Assembly (NCBI GenBank): GCA_947497175.1
Contig: CANMFM010000011.1
Span: 124,001 to 188,000, forward strand
DNA from: an uncultured Aquimarina sp.
GTDB lineage: Bacteria > Bacteroidota > Bacteroidia > Flavobacteriales > Flavobacteriaceae
Direction of reading: 5' to 3'
DNA length: 64,000 nucleotides
Part shown: in pieces, positions 34,681-44,400 of the stretch
Numbering within the stretch: the first letter of the stretch is position 1
Layout: every line of letters starts with the position of its first letter
Translations under genes and position numbers: made by a program
Notes under the pieces: generated by a model
Told to the model about the DNA's origin: nothing
Database searches by the model: none
The model's input: only the letters and a program-made list of their open reading frames with translations

Positions 34681-37242
34681 TTAAAAAGGATAATTGATTC
34701 CGAAATTATAAACCGCTTCAGAAAAATTATAGCCTTTAAACCATCGTTGATCCCTGTCACTGGCGGGATTAAATGTTTTAAATCCAATATCCAGACGAAT
34801 GACAAAAAAATCAAAATCATACCTGAACCCAAAACCACTACCAACGGCAATCTCTTGTAGGTCATCTAGCCTAGAGAATACCGCCTCTTCTTCTTCTACA
34901 TTATCAAGAACATTCCAGATGTTTCCTGCATCAATAAATAGAGCTCCTTTAAGAGATCCTAAAATGTTGTATCGGTATTCTGCGTTTAGTGCAATTTTGA
35001 GATTTGCTTCATTAAATTCATTTCTACCTCCTGTGCTTCCTGGGCCCAGGTCATATGCAAGCCAGGCTCTGTTGTCATTAGGTCCTCCTCCAAAGAAACT
35101 ACGTGCAAATGGAATACTATTTGCATTTCCATAAGGAATGGCAATTCCTCCAAAAGTTCTAAATGCGATAATGTTTTTTCTTCCTAAATCCCAATGCTTA
35201 ATATAATCTATTTCTGTTTTAGCATATTGAGAAAATTCAACTTCTTCTATTTGAAAACGATCGTTTGAGTTTTTCTTGAGCCCAGCTAGATTAGCAATCG
35301 TATTTAACGTGTTTCCTGCTAATTCTAATTTGACTCTAAATCTTGAAAAATCTTCGTCATAAAGATTTTCTCTATTGTTTTTTGTATACGTATAGCTAGA
35401 GGCAAAAATTAAGTTGTCTTCGGTTAATCGCGTTTTTCGTTCATTAATGTTTCGAATTTCTTGCAGTTGTGCAGCGGTGAGATCTGGATCGGGGTTTGTG
35501 CTCAAGGATTCAGCTATAAACTGATCTGCTCCTGTTGGAATGCTTAATTCGAGAGTGTTGGGGTCAGAATTGAATAAAGGAGAGTCTGCATCTAAGACGC
35601 GCACTGCGATAGTATTTAATTCGTCAAATGAAGTTTCATAGATATTGAAATAATTATTGATACGTAGATTGCGAACATATTGCACATTGACTAAGTCAAA
35701 TTGATTTGTAACCGCAATGTTTGGTTTCCATCGATAATTAAAGATACCTGATACATTGGTCTTGTCAAGACCTATATTTTGTTGAACGTTCATACCAAAT
35801 ATGAGGTTGGTGGTAGGGGACATTCGTTTTGGGATAATTTTATTCGTTCTAAAAGGAAATAATATTTTAGGAAAAGATAGTTTTACATCGGTAGCTACTT
35901 CAGATATGTTAAAGAATCTCTCTCCTCCATCTACAGCGTCACTTGATGAACCCACACTACCTCTTGCAGAAATCTCTAAAATTTCTGCACCTCTAAAGAC
36001 ATTACGAATTAAAAGAGATCCTCCAAAACCTACACCAAATGCCTGAATACTGGATGTAGAAACATCAAATTCCGTATTTACACTGTATTTTTTTCTTGGA
36101 GTAAGCAAAATGTTCGCAATCAGATACTCTCCTGTTGGATCACGAGGATCAACATCATATTGTATGTTAGGATATTTAAATGTTCTTAAGTTGTTGATTT
36201 GATTATATGTAAATATTTTATCTCTATCCCGGTATATTTCACCTGGATTTATCAATATCGAATTTGCAATTGCTTTTCGGGTATATTTAATTTTGTTAAA
36301 ACCATAAATATTATATCCTCTATAGTTCATGCTGTCTATAGGTTTTTTATTTCTGTTTGAATAACTGTAATCGGTGTAAACATTAACATCACTTATTTTA
36401 TGAACCTTGAATGGGATTCGATTTACAGAGTCGCCAAAAGTAACCGCTCTGTTTTTAATTAAAAGGTTTAAGTTTACTTTATGATCTGTGTTTACCGTAT
36501 CTGCGTCAAATTTTATGTATTCTTTTTCAAAATGAAATAATCCGGAGTTTCTGTACAGGCCGGTGAGGCGCTCTCTTTCGGTTTCTATATCTACTGTTTT
36601 GTACTGTTCTCCTGAGATAATGGCGGATTTTTCAGTATTGAGTTTATAAATAGAGTCGGCGACTCTGGATTCTATTTTGGTGTTTAATGAATCTATGATA
36701 TACGGTCGATTTGGATTTATGTAATAATTTATAGTGGCTTTTTGATTCTCTTTCTTGTTTATTTTATAGCTCACTTCATTATTGAACCAGCCATTGTTCC
36801 AATAATAGGATTGCAATCGTTTTACAGATCTTTTTGTTTTAGATTCATCAATAACTGTAGGTGCCTCCCCTGTTTTTTTTAGCCAACTGTTGATACCTGA
36901 TAACCCATCACCTAATCTGTCAACTTGTTTTTTAGATAAAAGACGTATCATTCTTTTTTTTCGATTAGGCTTTCTAGTTAACCAATCTTGATATAAAGAA
37001 TCCTGATTTACACTGGCAGCATTGTAAATATGAAGTCTTAAAGGTATGCCTAGCAGTTTAGTGTTTGGTTTTTGGTATAATTGATTATATAATTTGGGCT
37101 TGTTGGTTTTTACGCTATCGATAAAAATTTTGTGATTTTCCAGTAAGTAATCATTCTCTGGAACTCTTTTTACTGCGTCACACGAAATTAAAAAGATTGT
37201 GGTTAGGGTAATAAATAATATTTTTGTCAGAAATTGTTTCAA
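34681..37242 (-). CDS. tamL: TamL, lipoprotein TamA/BamA-like (Omp85) outer-membrane protein
   Basis: An 853-aa Omp85 protein. The signal peptide ends in lipobox LISC (Cys21), followed by the TamL-type start DAVKRVPENDYLLENHKIFID. Residues about 30-400 correspond to POTRA-like modules and the C-terminal half to the barrel, with the Omp85 signature region ARSFFGGGPNDNRAWLAYDLG (region near 740) and the terminal strand ending in NFGINYPF. TamL is the Bacteroidota lipidated relative of TamA and is thought to help assemble outer-membrane proteins together with TamB. It has its own -7 element and is divergent from the RNA methyltransferase gene. Confidence 0.93.
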   Translation of the reverse strand: MKQFLTKILFITLTTIFLISCDAVKRVPENDYLLENHKIFIDSVKTNKPKLYNQLYQKPNTKLLGIPLRLHIYNAASVNQDSLYQDWLTRKPNRKKRMIRLLSKKQVDRLGDGLSGINSWLKKTGEAPTVIDESKTKRSVKRLQSYYWNNGWFNNEVSYKINKKENQKATINYYINPNRPYIIDSLNTKIESRVADSIYKLNTEKSAIISGEQYKTVDIETERERLTGLYRNSGLFHFEKEYIKFDADTVNTDHKVNLNLLIKNRAVTFGDSVNRIPFKVHKISDVNVYTDYSYSNRNKKPIDSMNYRGYNIYGFNKIKYTRKAIANSILINPGEIYRDRDKIFTYNQINNLRTFKYPNIQYDVDPRDPTGEYLIANILLTPRKKYSVNTEFDVSTSSIQAFGVGFGGSLLIRNVFRGAEILEISARGSVGSSSDAVDGGERFFNISEVATDVKLSFPKILFPFRTNKIIPKRMSPTTNLIFGMNVQQNIGLDKTNVSGIFNYRWKPNIAVTNQFDLVNVQYVRNLRINNYFNIYETSFDELNTIAVRVLDADSPLFNSDPNTLELSIPTGADQFIAESLSTNPDPDLTAAQLQEIRNINERKTRLTEDNLIFASSYTYTKNNRENLYDEDFSRFRVKLELAGNTLNTIANLAGLKKNSNDRFQIEEVEFSQYAKTEIDYIKHWDLGRKNIIAFRTFGGIAIPYGNANSIPFARSFFGGGPNDNRAWLAYDLGPGSTGGRNEFNEANLKIALNAEYRYNILGSLKGALFIDAGNIWNVLDNVEEEEAVFSRLDDLQEIAVGSGFGFRYDFDFFVIRLDIGFKTFNPASDRDQRWFKGYNFSEAVYNFGINYPF

Positions 37243-37261
37243 TCCGTGTTTATTATTGATT

Positions 37262-37269
37262 CAAAAATA
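37262..37269 (-). promoter_or_regulatory. -7 promoter element of tamL
   Basis: TATTTTTG on the minus strand, an exact TAnnTTTG match, 19 bases before the tamL start; the leader would be very short. Confidence 0.6.
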
Positions 37270-37279
37270 CATTATTTGA

Positions 37280-38020
37280 ATGGTTAGCAAAAGTCAAAAG
37301 AAACTAATAAAAAGTTTATATCAAAAAAAATACCGAAAACAGCATGGGTTATTTGTTGCAGAAGGGAAAAAGGTAATCCATGAGCTGTTAGAGGCAAATC
37401 TTAAACTTCATTCACTTTTTACAATACATGAAGATCTCTTTGATATTTCTAAAAGGTTAGAATATAAGATCACCGAAGATGAATTAAAACAAATTAGTTT
37501 TTTAACAACTCCACAAATCGCATTGGCCATATTTTATATACCAGAACAGAATAGAATACAGGGCGATGGTTTGGTGCTGGCATTAGATGATATTAGAGAT
37601 CCAGGAAATTTAGGTACAATAATTCGTTTGTGTGATTGGTTCGGTATTACAGAGTTAGTGTGCTCATTACAAACCGTGGATTGTTATAATCCAAAAGTGG
37701 TTCAGGCTACTATGGGATCAATTACAAGAGTCACTATTGTATATACAGATCTTGAGCAATTCCTCAAAAAAGAACGTTCTAATTCTAAAATATTTGGAAC
37801 CTTTATGGGGGGCGAAAATATATTTTCATTAAAATTACCTAATAAAGGGATTATAGTGATGGGTAACGAGGCTAATGGGATTTCTAATACCATCGAAAGC
37901 TTGGTAAATCAAAAATTAGCCATACCACAATTTGGACAAATTCAGAAAACAGAAAGTCTAAATGTTGCCACCGCAACGGCAATTGTTCTTAGTGAATTTA
38001 AGCGATCTTCTCTAGGTTGA
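37280..38020 (+). CDS. TrmH/SpoU-family RNA 2'-O-methyltransferase
   Basis: A 246-aa SPOUT methyltransferase. The N-terminal substrate-binding part starts SKSQKKLIKSLYQKKYRKQ and includes LFVAEGKKVIHELLEA. The catalytic knot has LALDDIRDPGNLGTIIRLCDW (region about 97-117, motif 1 with Asn and Arg), IIVMGNEANGIS (motif 2) and IPQFGQIQKTESLNVATATAI (region about 214-234, motif 3). The family methylates ribose in rRNA or tRNA using SAM through a deep knot. The exact RNA target (RlmB-like or other) is not determined. Convergent with porT, two bases apart. Confidence 0.93.
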   Translation: MVSKSQKKLIKSLYQKKYRKQHGLFVAEGKKVIHELLEANLKLHSLFTIHEDLFDISKRLEYKITEDELKQISFLTTPQIALAIFYIPEQNRIQGDGLVLALDDIRDPGNLGTIIRLCDWFGITELVCSLQTVDCYNPKVVQATMGSITRVTIVYTDLEQFLKKERSNSKIFGTFMGGENIFSLKLPNKGIIVMGNEANGISNTIESLVNQKLAIPQFGQIQKTESLNVATATAIVLSEFKRSSLG

Positions 38021-38022
38021 TA

Positions 38023-38730
38023 TTATTGAAAAGTGAAATTTATGAAAACTCCTCTGGTAGACATTTTGTCAATTGTTGATGTCCAAGGGCTATTTGGATC
38101 ATTGTCAGGTACTAATTCATCACTCATGGCAAAAACACCTCGTATTGAAGGAGTAAATTTAAAATAATATAAGTAAAGATCCACTCCAAAGCCTATTTCA
38201 TAGTAATTTGTATTATTTTTCATTCTAAATTCTCCAGCGCTATTGTCATCAGGATTATCTGCATTACTGGATAGGTTTAAAGAAGTTGAAACCCCTCCAA
38301 TGATAAAAGGCTTAATATTATTAATCCTTTTGGTAGATATTTTTAATAATAAAGGAATATGCACATATGTTGATTTTACCTCTCTTTCTCTTTCAAAATT
38401 TGTTGAGAATAATGGATTATCAAAAGTAAGTGTTCTCGTATTGAAAGTAACCATGGGCTCTAAACGTAGATCTAAATAATCATTTATTCTCATATTACCT
38501 AAAAGACCCACACTAAAACCAAGAGACTCGTCGTGCAAAACATCTGGATCAAGTCTATCTGCAGTATAATCAAAATTAAAATCATAAAAATTAAGCCCAA
38601 GAATATATCCCCAACTAAACCTTGGTTTGTCGAAGTTTTGAAGGTTTTGAACTTTTTCTTTAGAAAATAATTGTGCATTCACATTTTGCGTGAATACTAA
38701 CAGGGCAATAGCGATAAAAAGTTTTTTCAT
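38023..38730 (-). CDS. porT: PorT family protein (type IX secretion/gliding)
   Basis: A 235-aa outer-membrane protein with a signal peptide ending NVNAQ, followed by LFSKEKVQNLQNFDKPRFSWG and an eight-strand-like beta barrel (GYILGLNFYDFNFDY, SVGLLGNM, LDLRLEPMVTFNTRTL, GFGVDLYLYYFKFTPSIRG) ending in a strand with terminal F (INFTFQ). The N-terminal segment and gene order (SPOUT methyltransferase, porT, ubiE) are those I know for PorT of flavobacteria, needed for T9SS secretion and gliding. General PorT-like barrels also exist, but the context favours the T9SS member. It starts 92 bases after ubiE on the same strand. Confidence 0.87.
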   Translation of the reverse strand: MKKLFIAIALLVFTQNVNAQLFSKEKVQNLQNFDKPRFSWGYILGLNFYDFNFDYTADRLDPDVLHDESLGFSVGLLGNMRINDYLDLRLEPMVTFNTRTLTFDNPLFSTNFEREREVKSTYVHIPLLLKISTKRINNIKPFIIGGVSTSLNLSSNADNPDDNSAGEFRMKNNTNYYEIGFGVDLYLYYFKFTPSIRGVFAMSDELVPDNDPNSPWTSTIDKMSTRGVFINFTFQ

Positions 38731-38822
38731 CTAAATAAAAATTTACCAATCAAATAGCTAAAAACTGTAGCATGCTTTGACTAGCATTAGTTATTTTTTT
38801 AATACCCACTATGGGATTTTTA

Positions 38823-39551
38823 TTATTTTGTGGCTGTATAGATTGTAGCAACACCAAAAGTTTGCGGTTTATCTTCAACATCTATAAACCCGATTTTTCT
38901 CAAAATATTGTTGAACATCTCACCATAAGGAAAAGCGGCGGCACTTTCACTTAGATAAGAGTATGCTGATCGGTCCTTGGAAAAAATTCTACCAATAAGT
39001 GGTAAAATCATCTTAGAATAAAATCTATATCCTTGTCTAAATGGCGTTTTAGTAGGGATTGAGGTTTCTAAAACAATAAAAATACCTCCAGGTTTAAGGA
39101 CTCTGAAAATTTCTGAAAGTCCTTTTTCTAAATTTTCAAAATTTCGAACACCAAAGGCTACTGTAATAGCATCAAAGTAATTATTTTCGTAGGGTAAGTT
39201 TTCACTATCACCCTGAACCATACTAATTGTAGTATCTAATTTCTTTATTTTTACTTTTTCTTTTCCAACCTCAAGCATTCCGGCAGAAATATCGAGGCCA
39301 ATAATTTCTGAAGCTCCGGTTTTAGAAAGATTAATGGCAAGATCTCCGGTTCCTGTTGCAACATCCAAAATCCTTTCAGGGTTAGTATGGCTAACAAGCT
39401 TTACAACTTTTTTACGCCATTTTACATCGATCCCAAAAGATATAACACGATTTAGACCATCATAGTTTCCCGAAATGGTATCAAACATTTCGGTAACTTG
39501 TTCTTTCTTAGATCTCTTTTGATCTTTATATGGAGTTATTTTTTCAGGCAT
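38823..39551 (-). CDS. ubiE: Demethylmenaquinone methyltransferase (UbiE/MenG)
   Basis: A 242-aa class I SAM methyltransferase that makes the last step of menaquinone synthesis, methylating demethylmenaquinone. Signatures: [21 protein letters not shown] near residues 23-43 (region), SAM motif [12 protein letters not shown], the GLDISAGML acidic motif, [21 protein letters not shown] (region) typical of UbiE, and [15 protein letters not shown]. Length normal. Menaquinone is the acceptor used by the Na+-NQR encoded later in the window. It has a consensus -7 element right upstream and precedes porT. Confidence 0.95.
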   Translation of the reverse strand: MPEKITPYKDQKRSKKEQVTEMFDTISGNYDGLNRVISFGIDVKWRKKVVKLVSHTNPERILDVATGTGDLAINLSKTGASEIIGLDISAGMLEVGKEKVKIKKLDTTISMVQGDSENLPYENNYFDAITVAFGVRNFENLEKGLSEIFRVLKPGGIFIVLETSIPTKTPFRQGYRFYSKMILPLIGRIFSKDRSAYSYLSESAAAFPYGEMFNNILRKIGFIDVEDKPQTFGVATIYTATK

Positions 39552-39566
39552 TCAAAAAAATTTAGG

Positions 39567-39574
39567 CAAATATA
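39567..39574 (-). promoter_or_regulatory. -7 promoter element of ubiE
   Basis: TATATTTG on the minus strand, exact TAnnTTTG match, 15 bases before the ubiE start. Confidence 0.6.
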
Positions 39575-39652
39575 CATTTTTGATATGGATAGTCAGAATA
39601 GATTTAAATTAAGTTGATGATCATCAAATTTTATCAGTTAGTCAATTTACAT

Positions 39653-39660
39653 TATCTTTG
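39653..39660 (+). promoter_or_regulatory. -7 promoter element of trkAH
   Basis: TATCTTTG, exact TAnnTTTG match, about 100 bases before the trkA start codon. Confidence 0.6.
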
Positions 39661-39760
39661 TACACTTTTTATATCCTAAGGGGGATAGAAGTTATTAAAT
39701 ATTTTAAAAACACCTCTTAGTTTGATTTTATCTTTAGATGGAAAACAATATACAAAACCA

Positions 39761-41110
39761 ATGAAAATCATTATTGCCGGAGCAGGCGAGGTAGGGTTTC
39801 ATTTGGCAAAGTTGCTCTCATTCGAGTCCCAGGATATTACACTTATCGACACCGATAAAGAGTGTCTCAATTATGCAGATACTCACTTAGATATTAGGGT
39901 CATTAAAGGAGACTCTACTTCAATTGCGATTTTGAAAGAAGCCAGAGTAGAGAATGTAGATATGGTAATTAGTGTTACCTCGAGTGAAACTACCAATATT
40001 ACCGTTTGTGTTCTTGCTAAGCAAATGGGAGCCAAACGCACTATTGCAAGAATATCCAATACAGAATTTATTGAAAACAAAGAAGAAGTTGGTTTTATAA
40101 AGTTTGGTATTGATGAATTAATTTCTCCTGAGGCTTTAGCCTCCAGCGAAATTGAATTACTTCTTAACCAGTCTGCATTTCATGACAGCTATGAGTTTGA
40201 AGAAGGCGCCTTAACAATGGTAGGTACCACGTTATCGAACAAAGCCTTATTTATCGGTAAAACAGTAAGAGAAGCGGCTGAGGTTTTTCCAGAATTGCAT
40301 TTCATGCCAATTGCTATCCAGCGCTCAGGAACACAATATACGATCATACCCAGAGGAGATACAAAATTTAAAGAAGGGGATCAGGTATATTTTGTAACTT
40401 CTAAAGGAGGTGTAGACGAACTTTATAAACTTACCGGAAAAGTAAAGGAGCAGATCAAGAATGTAATGATTCTAGGAGGAAGTAAGATTGGTTTTAAAAC
40501 CTCTTGCGATCTGTGCGACCATAAATTTAGAGTCAAACTTATAGAAAAAGATAAGGATAAGTCTTTTGATTTGGCTGATGAGTTGCCAAATGCTCTAATT
40601 ATTAATGGTGATGGTCGTAATGTAGAGTTGTTAGAAGAAGAAGGAATAAGTGATATGGACGCATTTATTGCGGTAACAGGAAATTCTGAAACTAATATTA
40701 TGTCCTGTTTGGTGGCTAAGTCCAAAGGAGTGAGAAAAACAATTGCTTTAGTAGAAAACATGGATTATTTTCAACTATCTCATTCTATTGGAATTGATAC
40801 ACTAATCAATAAGAAACTTCTCGCGGCTAATAATATTTTTAGATTTATTAGAAAAGGAGAAGTCGTTGCAATGACTAAACTCAATAATATGAATGCCGAG
40901 TTGTTAGAGTTTATTGTTAAGCCCACATCTGAAGTAAGTGATAATATAATAAAAGATTTGGATTTTCCGCGTTCAGCTATAATTGCCGGTGTTATTCGAG
41001 ATGGAGAAGGTCTGATCCCCTTAGGAGATTTTTATATAAAAGCAGGAGACAGAGTTGTGGTATGTTGTTTGCCTAAGTCCATTAAAAAAATAGAAAAGCT
41101 ATTCCTTTAA
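39761..41110 (+). CDS. trkA: Trk potassium uptake regulatory subunit TrkA
   Basis: A 449-aa cytoplasmic regulator that binds NAD(H) and gates the TrkH channel. The start chosen is the ATG at 39761 (MKIIIAGAGEVGFHLAKLL); a TTG 13 codons upstream would add an unlikely leader. Two RCK-N Rossmann domains with GAGEVG (residues 6-11) and GGSKIG (about 240), each followed by an RCK-C domain (for example LIPLGDFYIKAGDRVVVCC at the end). Length is normal for the two-repeat TrkA. The trkH start lies one base after the stop, so the two are one operon. Confidence 0.95.
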   Translation: MKIIIAGAGEVGFHLAKLLSFESQDITLIDTDKECLNYADTHLDIRVIKGDSTSIAILKEARVENVDMVISVTSSETTNITVCVLAKQMGAKRTIARISNTEFIENKEEVGFIKFGIDELISPEALASSEIELLLNQSAFHDSYEFEEGALTMVGTTLSNKALFIGKTVREAAEVFPELHFMPIAIQRSGTQYTIIPRGDTKFKEGDQVYFVTSKGGVDELYKLTGKVKEQIKNVMILGGSKIGFKTSCDLCDHKFRVKLIEKDKDKSFDLADELPNALIINGDGRNVELLEEEGISDMDAFIAVTGNSETNIMSCLVAKSKGVRKTIALVENMDYFQLSHSIGIDTLINKKLLAANNIFRFIRKGEVVAMTKLNNMNAELLEFIVKPTSEVSDNIIKDLDFPRSAIIAGVIRDGEGLIPLGDFYIKAGDRVVVCCLPKSIKKIEKLFL

Positions 41111-41111
41111 G

Positions 41112-42608
41112 ATGTCTAGATTAAATTATAAAATTATCTCGCATGTCATGGGACTTCTATTGCTTTGTAATGGTTGTTTCATGCTTATTGCAACAATAAT
41201 CAGTTTTATTTATCAAGACGGAGTCACCTTAGAGATCATGATGGCATCTCTTGCTACTTTATTTGTAGGTATTGCTATGATGTTTCTGACAAGAGAACAT
41301 CAAAAAGAACTCAATAAACGAGAGGGATATATTGTTGTAACATTTGGCTGGATATTTATGTCGCTTAGTGGAACGCTGCCATATATATTTTCGGGCGCTA
41401 TTCCATCTTTTACCAATGCTTTTTTTGAAACCATGTCGGGGTATACCACTACCGGAGCATCAATTCTTAATGAAATTGAAATAATACCAAAAGGAGTTTT
41501 GTTTTGGCGTAGTTTAACCCATTGGATAGGAGGTATGGGGATTATTGTATTGGCAGTTGCTATTTTACCCCTGTTAGGAATAGGAGGTATGCAGTTATTT
41601 GCTGCTGAAGCACCGGGACCTAGTGCAGATAAATTACACCCCAGAATTACAGACACAGCAAAACGATTATGGTTGATTTATTTTGGATATACTGCTGCAG
41701 AAACTATCTTGCTAAAACTGGCCGGAATGAACTTTTTTGATGCCATAAATCATGCTTTGAGTACATTATCGACCGGTGGTTTTTCTACTAAAAATGCAAG
41801 TGTAGCATACTGGAACGATCAGCCACTCATACAATATATTATAATGTTGTTTATGTTTTTGGCTGGGATGAATTTTGTATTGAGCTATTTTGGTTTTAAA
41901 GGAAAAATTCAAAAGATTATAAAGGATGAAGAGTTTAAGTTATACTCATTTTTTGTAATCTCATTTACGATTATCGCGACATTGGTGATTTATTTTAAGG
42001 CAGATGTATCTATATCTTCTATAGATCACCCTATGGTATGGGGCGAAGCAGAAAGTGCTTTTAGACATGCCTTGTTTCAGGTGTTGGCTACAATAACAAC
42101 GACTGGTTTTGTGACTGCCGATTTTACAATGTGGACACCTTTTTTAACCATCTTCTTCTTTGGTTTAATGTTTTTAGGCGGGTCAGCTGGGTCAACTTCT
42201 GGAGGTATGAAGGTGGTACGGCATCTTATCACTATACGTAATGGAGTTTTAGAATTTAAAAGAACTTTGCACCCAAGAGCGGTATTACCTGTTAGGTACA
42301 ATACTCGTGCAGTTTCAAAAGAGATTGTATTCAATATATTAGCTTTTTTTATTTTGTATATGCTTTCCTTTATTATTGGTTCTGTGGTTTTAGGATCACT
42401 AGGATTGGATTTTGAAACGGCCATAGGGGGTGCAGCCTCATCCTTAGGAAATGTAGGTCCTGCTTTCGGTAAATTGAGTCCTGTTAATAATTTTGATGTT
42501 CTTCCTGCTGTTGGAAAATGGTGGTGTTGTTTTCTAATGCTCATCGGAAGATTAGAGCTTTTTACGGTACTGATACTTCTTACCCCATTTTTCTGGCGAA
42601 ACAGATAA
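41112..42608 (+). CDS. trkH: Trk potassium transporter membrane subunit TrkH
   Basis: A 498-aa integral membrane K+ channel/transporter with four pore-loop repeats. Selectivity-filter-like glycine segments are visible: MSGYTTTGASIL, LSTLSTGGFST, LATITTTGFVTADF and ASSLGNVGPAFG. About ten membrane helices with LTHWIGGMGIIVLAVAILP near 140. It takes up K+ under control of TrkA, encoded one base upstream. The protein ends in FFWRNR as in related TrkH proteins. Intact. Confidence 0.95.
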   Translation: MSRLNYKIISHVMGLLLLCNGCFMLIATIISFIYQDGVTLEIMMASLATLFVGIAMMFLTREHQKELNKREGYIVVTFGWIFMSLSGTLPYIFSGAIPSFTNAFFETMSGYTTTGASILNEIEIIPKGVLFWRSLTHWIGGMGIIVLAVAILPLLGIGGMQLFAAEAPGPSADKLHPRITDTAKRLWLIYFGYTAAETILLKLAGMNFFDAINHALSTLSTGGFSTKNASVAYWNDQPLIQYIIMLFMFLAGMNFVLSYFGFKGKIQKIIKDEEFKLYSFFVISFTIIATLVIYFKADVSISSIDHPMVWGEAESAFRHALFQVLATITTTGFVTADFTMWTPFLTIFFFGLMFLGGSAGSTSGGMKVVRHLITIRNGVLEFKRTLHPRAVLPVRYNTRAVSKEIVFNILAFFILYMLSFIIGSVVLGSLGLDFETAIGGAASSLGNVGPAFGKLSPVNNFDVLPAVGKWWCCFLMLIGRLELFTVLILLTPFFWRNR

Positions 42609-42646
42609 TTATTATTATTTTAAATTACTATATGAGATTATTCAAC

Positions 42647-42919
42647 TTACCATGGGGGTAAAGAATAAGAAGTTATCGTCCATAATTCTGTTACCTTTTT
42701 AATAGTATCTTTTACCTTTCCGGTAATACTTTCCAGGTGTTCATGATCAATTAAAAATATATCCAGGATAGATTCGTAATATGAAATATAATTGGCTTCA
42801 TATTCTTCTTCCGGACATGTATTCAGAATGTCGTATTCTGATTTGGTAACCCCAAAATTCTCTTTGAAAATTTCAAGTATATTTTTTTTAACAATACGTT
42901 CTTTTTCAGTGTGATTCAT
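42647..42919 (-). CDS. Small protein of unknown function
   Basis: A 90-aa soluble, acidic-to-neutral, mostly helical protein from the start at 42919 (MNHTEKERIVKKNILEIF); a longer in-frame start at 42961 adds a hydrophobic stretch that overlaps a small frame on the other strand and is less likely. No domain recognised; the core YESILDIFLIDHEHLESI suggests a helical bundle. Convergent with trkH, 38 bases between stops. Confidence 0.6.
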   Translation of the reverse strand: MNHTEKERIVKKNILEIFKENFGVTKSEYDILNTCPEEEYEANYISYYESILDIFLIDHEHLESITGKVKDTIKKVTELWTITSYSLPPW

Positions 42920-42934
42920 AAAAAAAATCTTATT

Positions 42935-43039
42935 ATGCGATTCACAGAAAAAGCCAAACAAGTAATCAAAAAAAAATGTTTTTCAGATAAAGAAAAACAA
43001 CTAAGGGTGAATTATAAGGATATTCTTGGATATGTATAA
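42935..43039 (+). CDS. Possible 34-aa lysine-rich small protein
   Basis: An ATG frame of 34 codons (MRFTEKAKQVIKKK...LRVNYKDILGYV) divergent from the 90-aa gene, 15 bases away. The composition is that of a basic amphipathic helix rather than random translation, but the region is A-rich, which by itself yields lysine codons. No SD or promoter was seen. Offered only as a candidate. Confidence 0.25.
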   Translation: MRFTEKAKQVIKKKCFSDKEKQLRVNYKDILGYV

Positions 43040-43120
43040 AAATAGGATATTTTTTTAAATTTTGATGCACCGCAATGTGAAAAAAATATAAAAAATGTGT
43101 AAAATTTTGGCCTTAAAAAT

Positions 43121-43144
43121 TAAGCCCGATAGATATCGGGCTTA
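43121..43144. terminator. Terminator hairpin behind the aminotransferase gene
   Basis: A perfect 11-bp stem (43121-43131 with 43134-43144) with a tight loop, 26 bases past the aminotransferase stop. Flanks are A/T-rich on both sides. Confidence 0.65.
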
Positions 43145-43170
43145 ATAATATATTTATGGCTTTTGAGTAA

Positions 43171-44379
43171 TTAACTCAAAGCCTTTTTAATCCTTTTTAC
43201 AGCTTCTGTAATCTGTTCTGCACTGGCTGCATAAGATATTCTAATACAATTACGATTGCCAAAAGCTATACCTGTTACCGTTGCAACATTTGCTTTTTCT
43301 AATAGAAACATAGAAAAATCTGTAGCATTTTCGACAGTATGGCCTTGTAACGTTTTACCAAAATAGTATGATATATCTGGAAAAACATAAAACGCACCCT
43401 CAGGCTCATTGCATTCAAAACCAGGAATTTCTGATAATAATTTTAGGATTAATTGCCTGCGTTCTTTAAACTCATCAACCATGTATTGAATTTTACTCAC
43501 AGGAGCTTCCAGGGCAGTAATAACTGCACGTTGCGCAATACAATTAGCACCACTGGTCACTTGTCCCTGAATTTTATTACAAGCTCTCGCGATTGCAGTT
43601 GGTGCCCCGATATATCCAATTCGCCATCCGGTCATAGCAAACGCTTTTGCGACACCATTAACAGTAACTGTTCTATCGTACATGTCTTCAAACTGAGCCA
43701 TAGACGCATGATCTCCAACATAATTAATATGCTCATAGATTTCATCGCTTACTACGATAATGTCTGGGTATTTTTGTAAAACGTCAGCCAACGCTCTTAA
43801 TTCTTTTTTACTGTATATAGATCCACTAGGATTACAAGGGGAGCTATACCAAAGCATTCTGGTTTTAGGAGTTATAGCGGCTTCTAATTGCTCTGCAGTC
43901 ATTTTAAAGTCAGTATCAATAGAGGTTTTAACTTCTACAGGTACTCCTCCTGATAATTTTATGATATCACTGTAGCTTACCCAATATGGGCAAGGTAGAA
44001 TAACCTCATCCCCCGGGTTAATATACACCTGCGCTATATTATACAAGGATTGCTTTGCACCTGTTGAGACTACAATCTGCGAACGATCATACGCCAGGTT
44101 ATTATCGCGTTTAAATTTGGTGATAATCGCATCTTTTAATTCAACATATCCATCAACTGGAGTATACGAATTATAGTTGTCTTTAACTGCTTGTATGGCA
44201 GCTTCTTTAATAAAGTCAGGGGTATTAAAATCTGGTTCTCCCAGACTTAATCCAATAATATCTTTTCCTTCAGCTCTTAATTCTCGAGCTTTTGCAGCCA
44301 TAGCTAATGTGGCAGATGCTTCAAGCGCATTAATTCTGTCTGATAATTTGGTACTCATCTCCGATACTTGTGTACTCAT
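43171..44379 (-). CDS. Pyridoxal-phosphate aminotransferase, aspartate aminotransferase type
   Basis: A 402-aa class I/II aminotransferase. Signatures: GLSLGEPDFNTPDFI near residues 45-60, STGAKQSLYNIAQ (PLP phosphate region), SPCNPSGSIYS with the conserved Asn, VVSDEIYEHINY with Asp and Tyr for PLP, and VNGVAKAFAMTGWRIGY with the Schiff-base Lys, then a late Arg. It most likely interconverts aspartate and oxaloacetate with glutamate and 2-oxoglutarate, but related enzymes accept other amino acids. A second in-frame Met at codon 8 is possible. It begins 21 bases after the desaturase stop and is probably in one operon with it. Confidence 0.92.
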   Translation of the reverse strand: MSTQVSEMSTKLSDRINALEASATLAMAAKARELRAEGKDIIGLSLGEPDFNTPDFIKEAAIQAVKDNYNSYTPVDGYVELKDAIITKFKRDNNLAYDRSQIVVSTGAKQSLYNIAQVYINPGDEVILPCPYWVSYSDIIKLSGGVPVEVKTSIDTDFKMTAEQLEAAITPKTRMLWYSSPCNPSGSIYSKKELRALADVLQKYPDIIVVSDEIYEHINYVGDHASMAQFEDMYDRTVTVNGVAKAFAMTGWRIGYIGAPTAIARACNKIQGQVTSGANCIAQRAVITALEAPVSKIQYMVDEFKERRQLILKLLSEIPGFECNEPEGAFYVFPDISYYFGKTLQGHTVENATDFSMFLLEKANVATVTGIAFGNRNCIRISYAASAEQITEAVKRIKKALS

Positions 44380-44400
44380 TTTTAATTGGTAAATAAAAGG

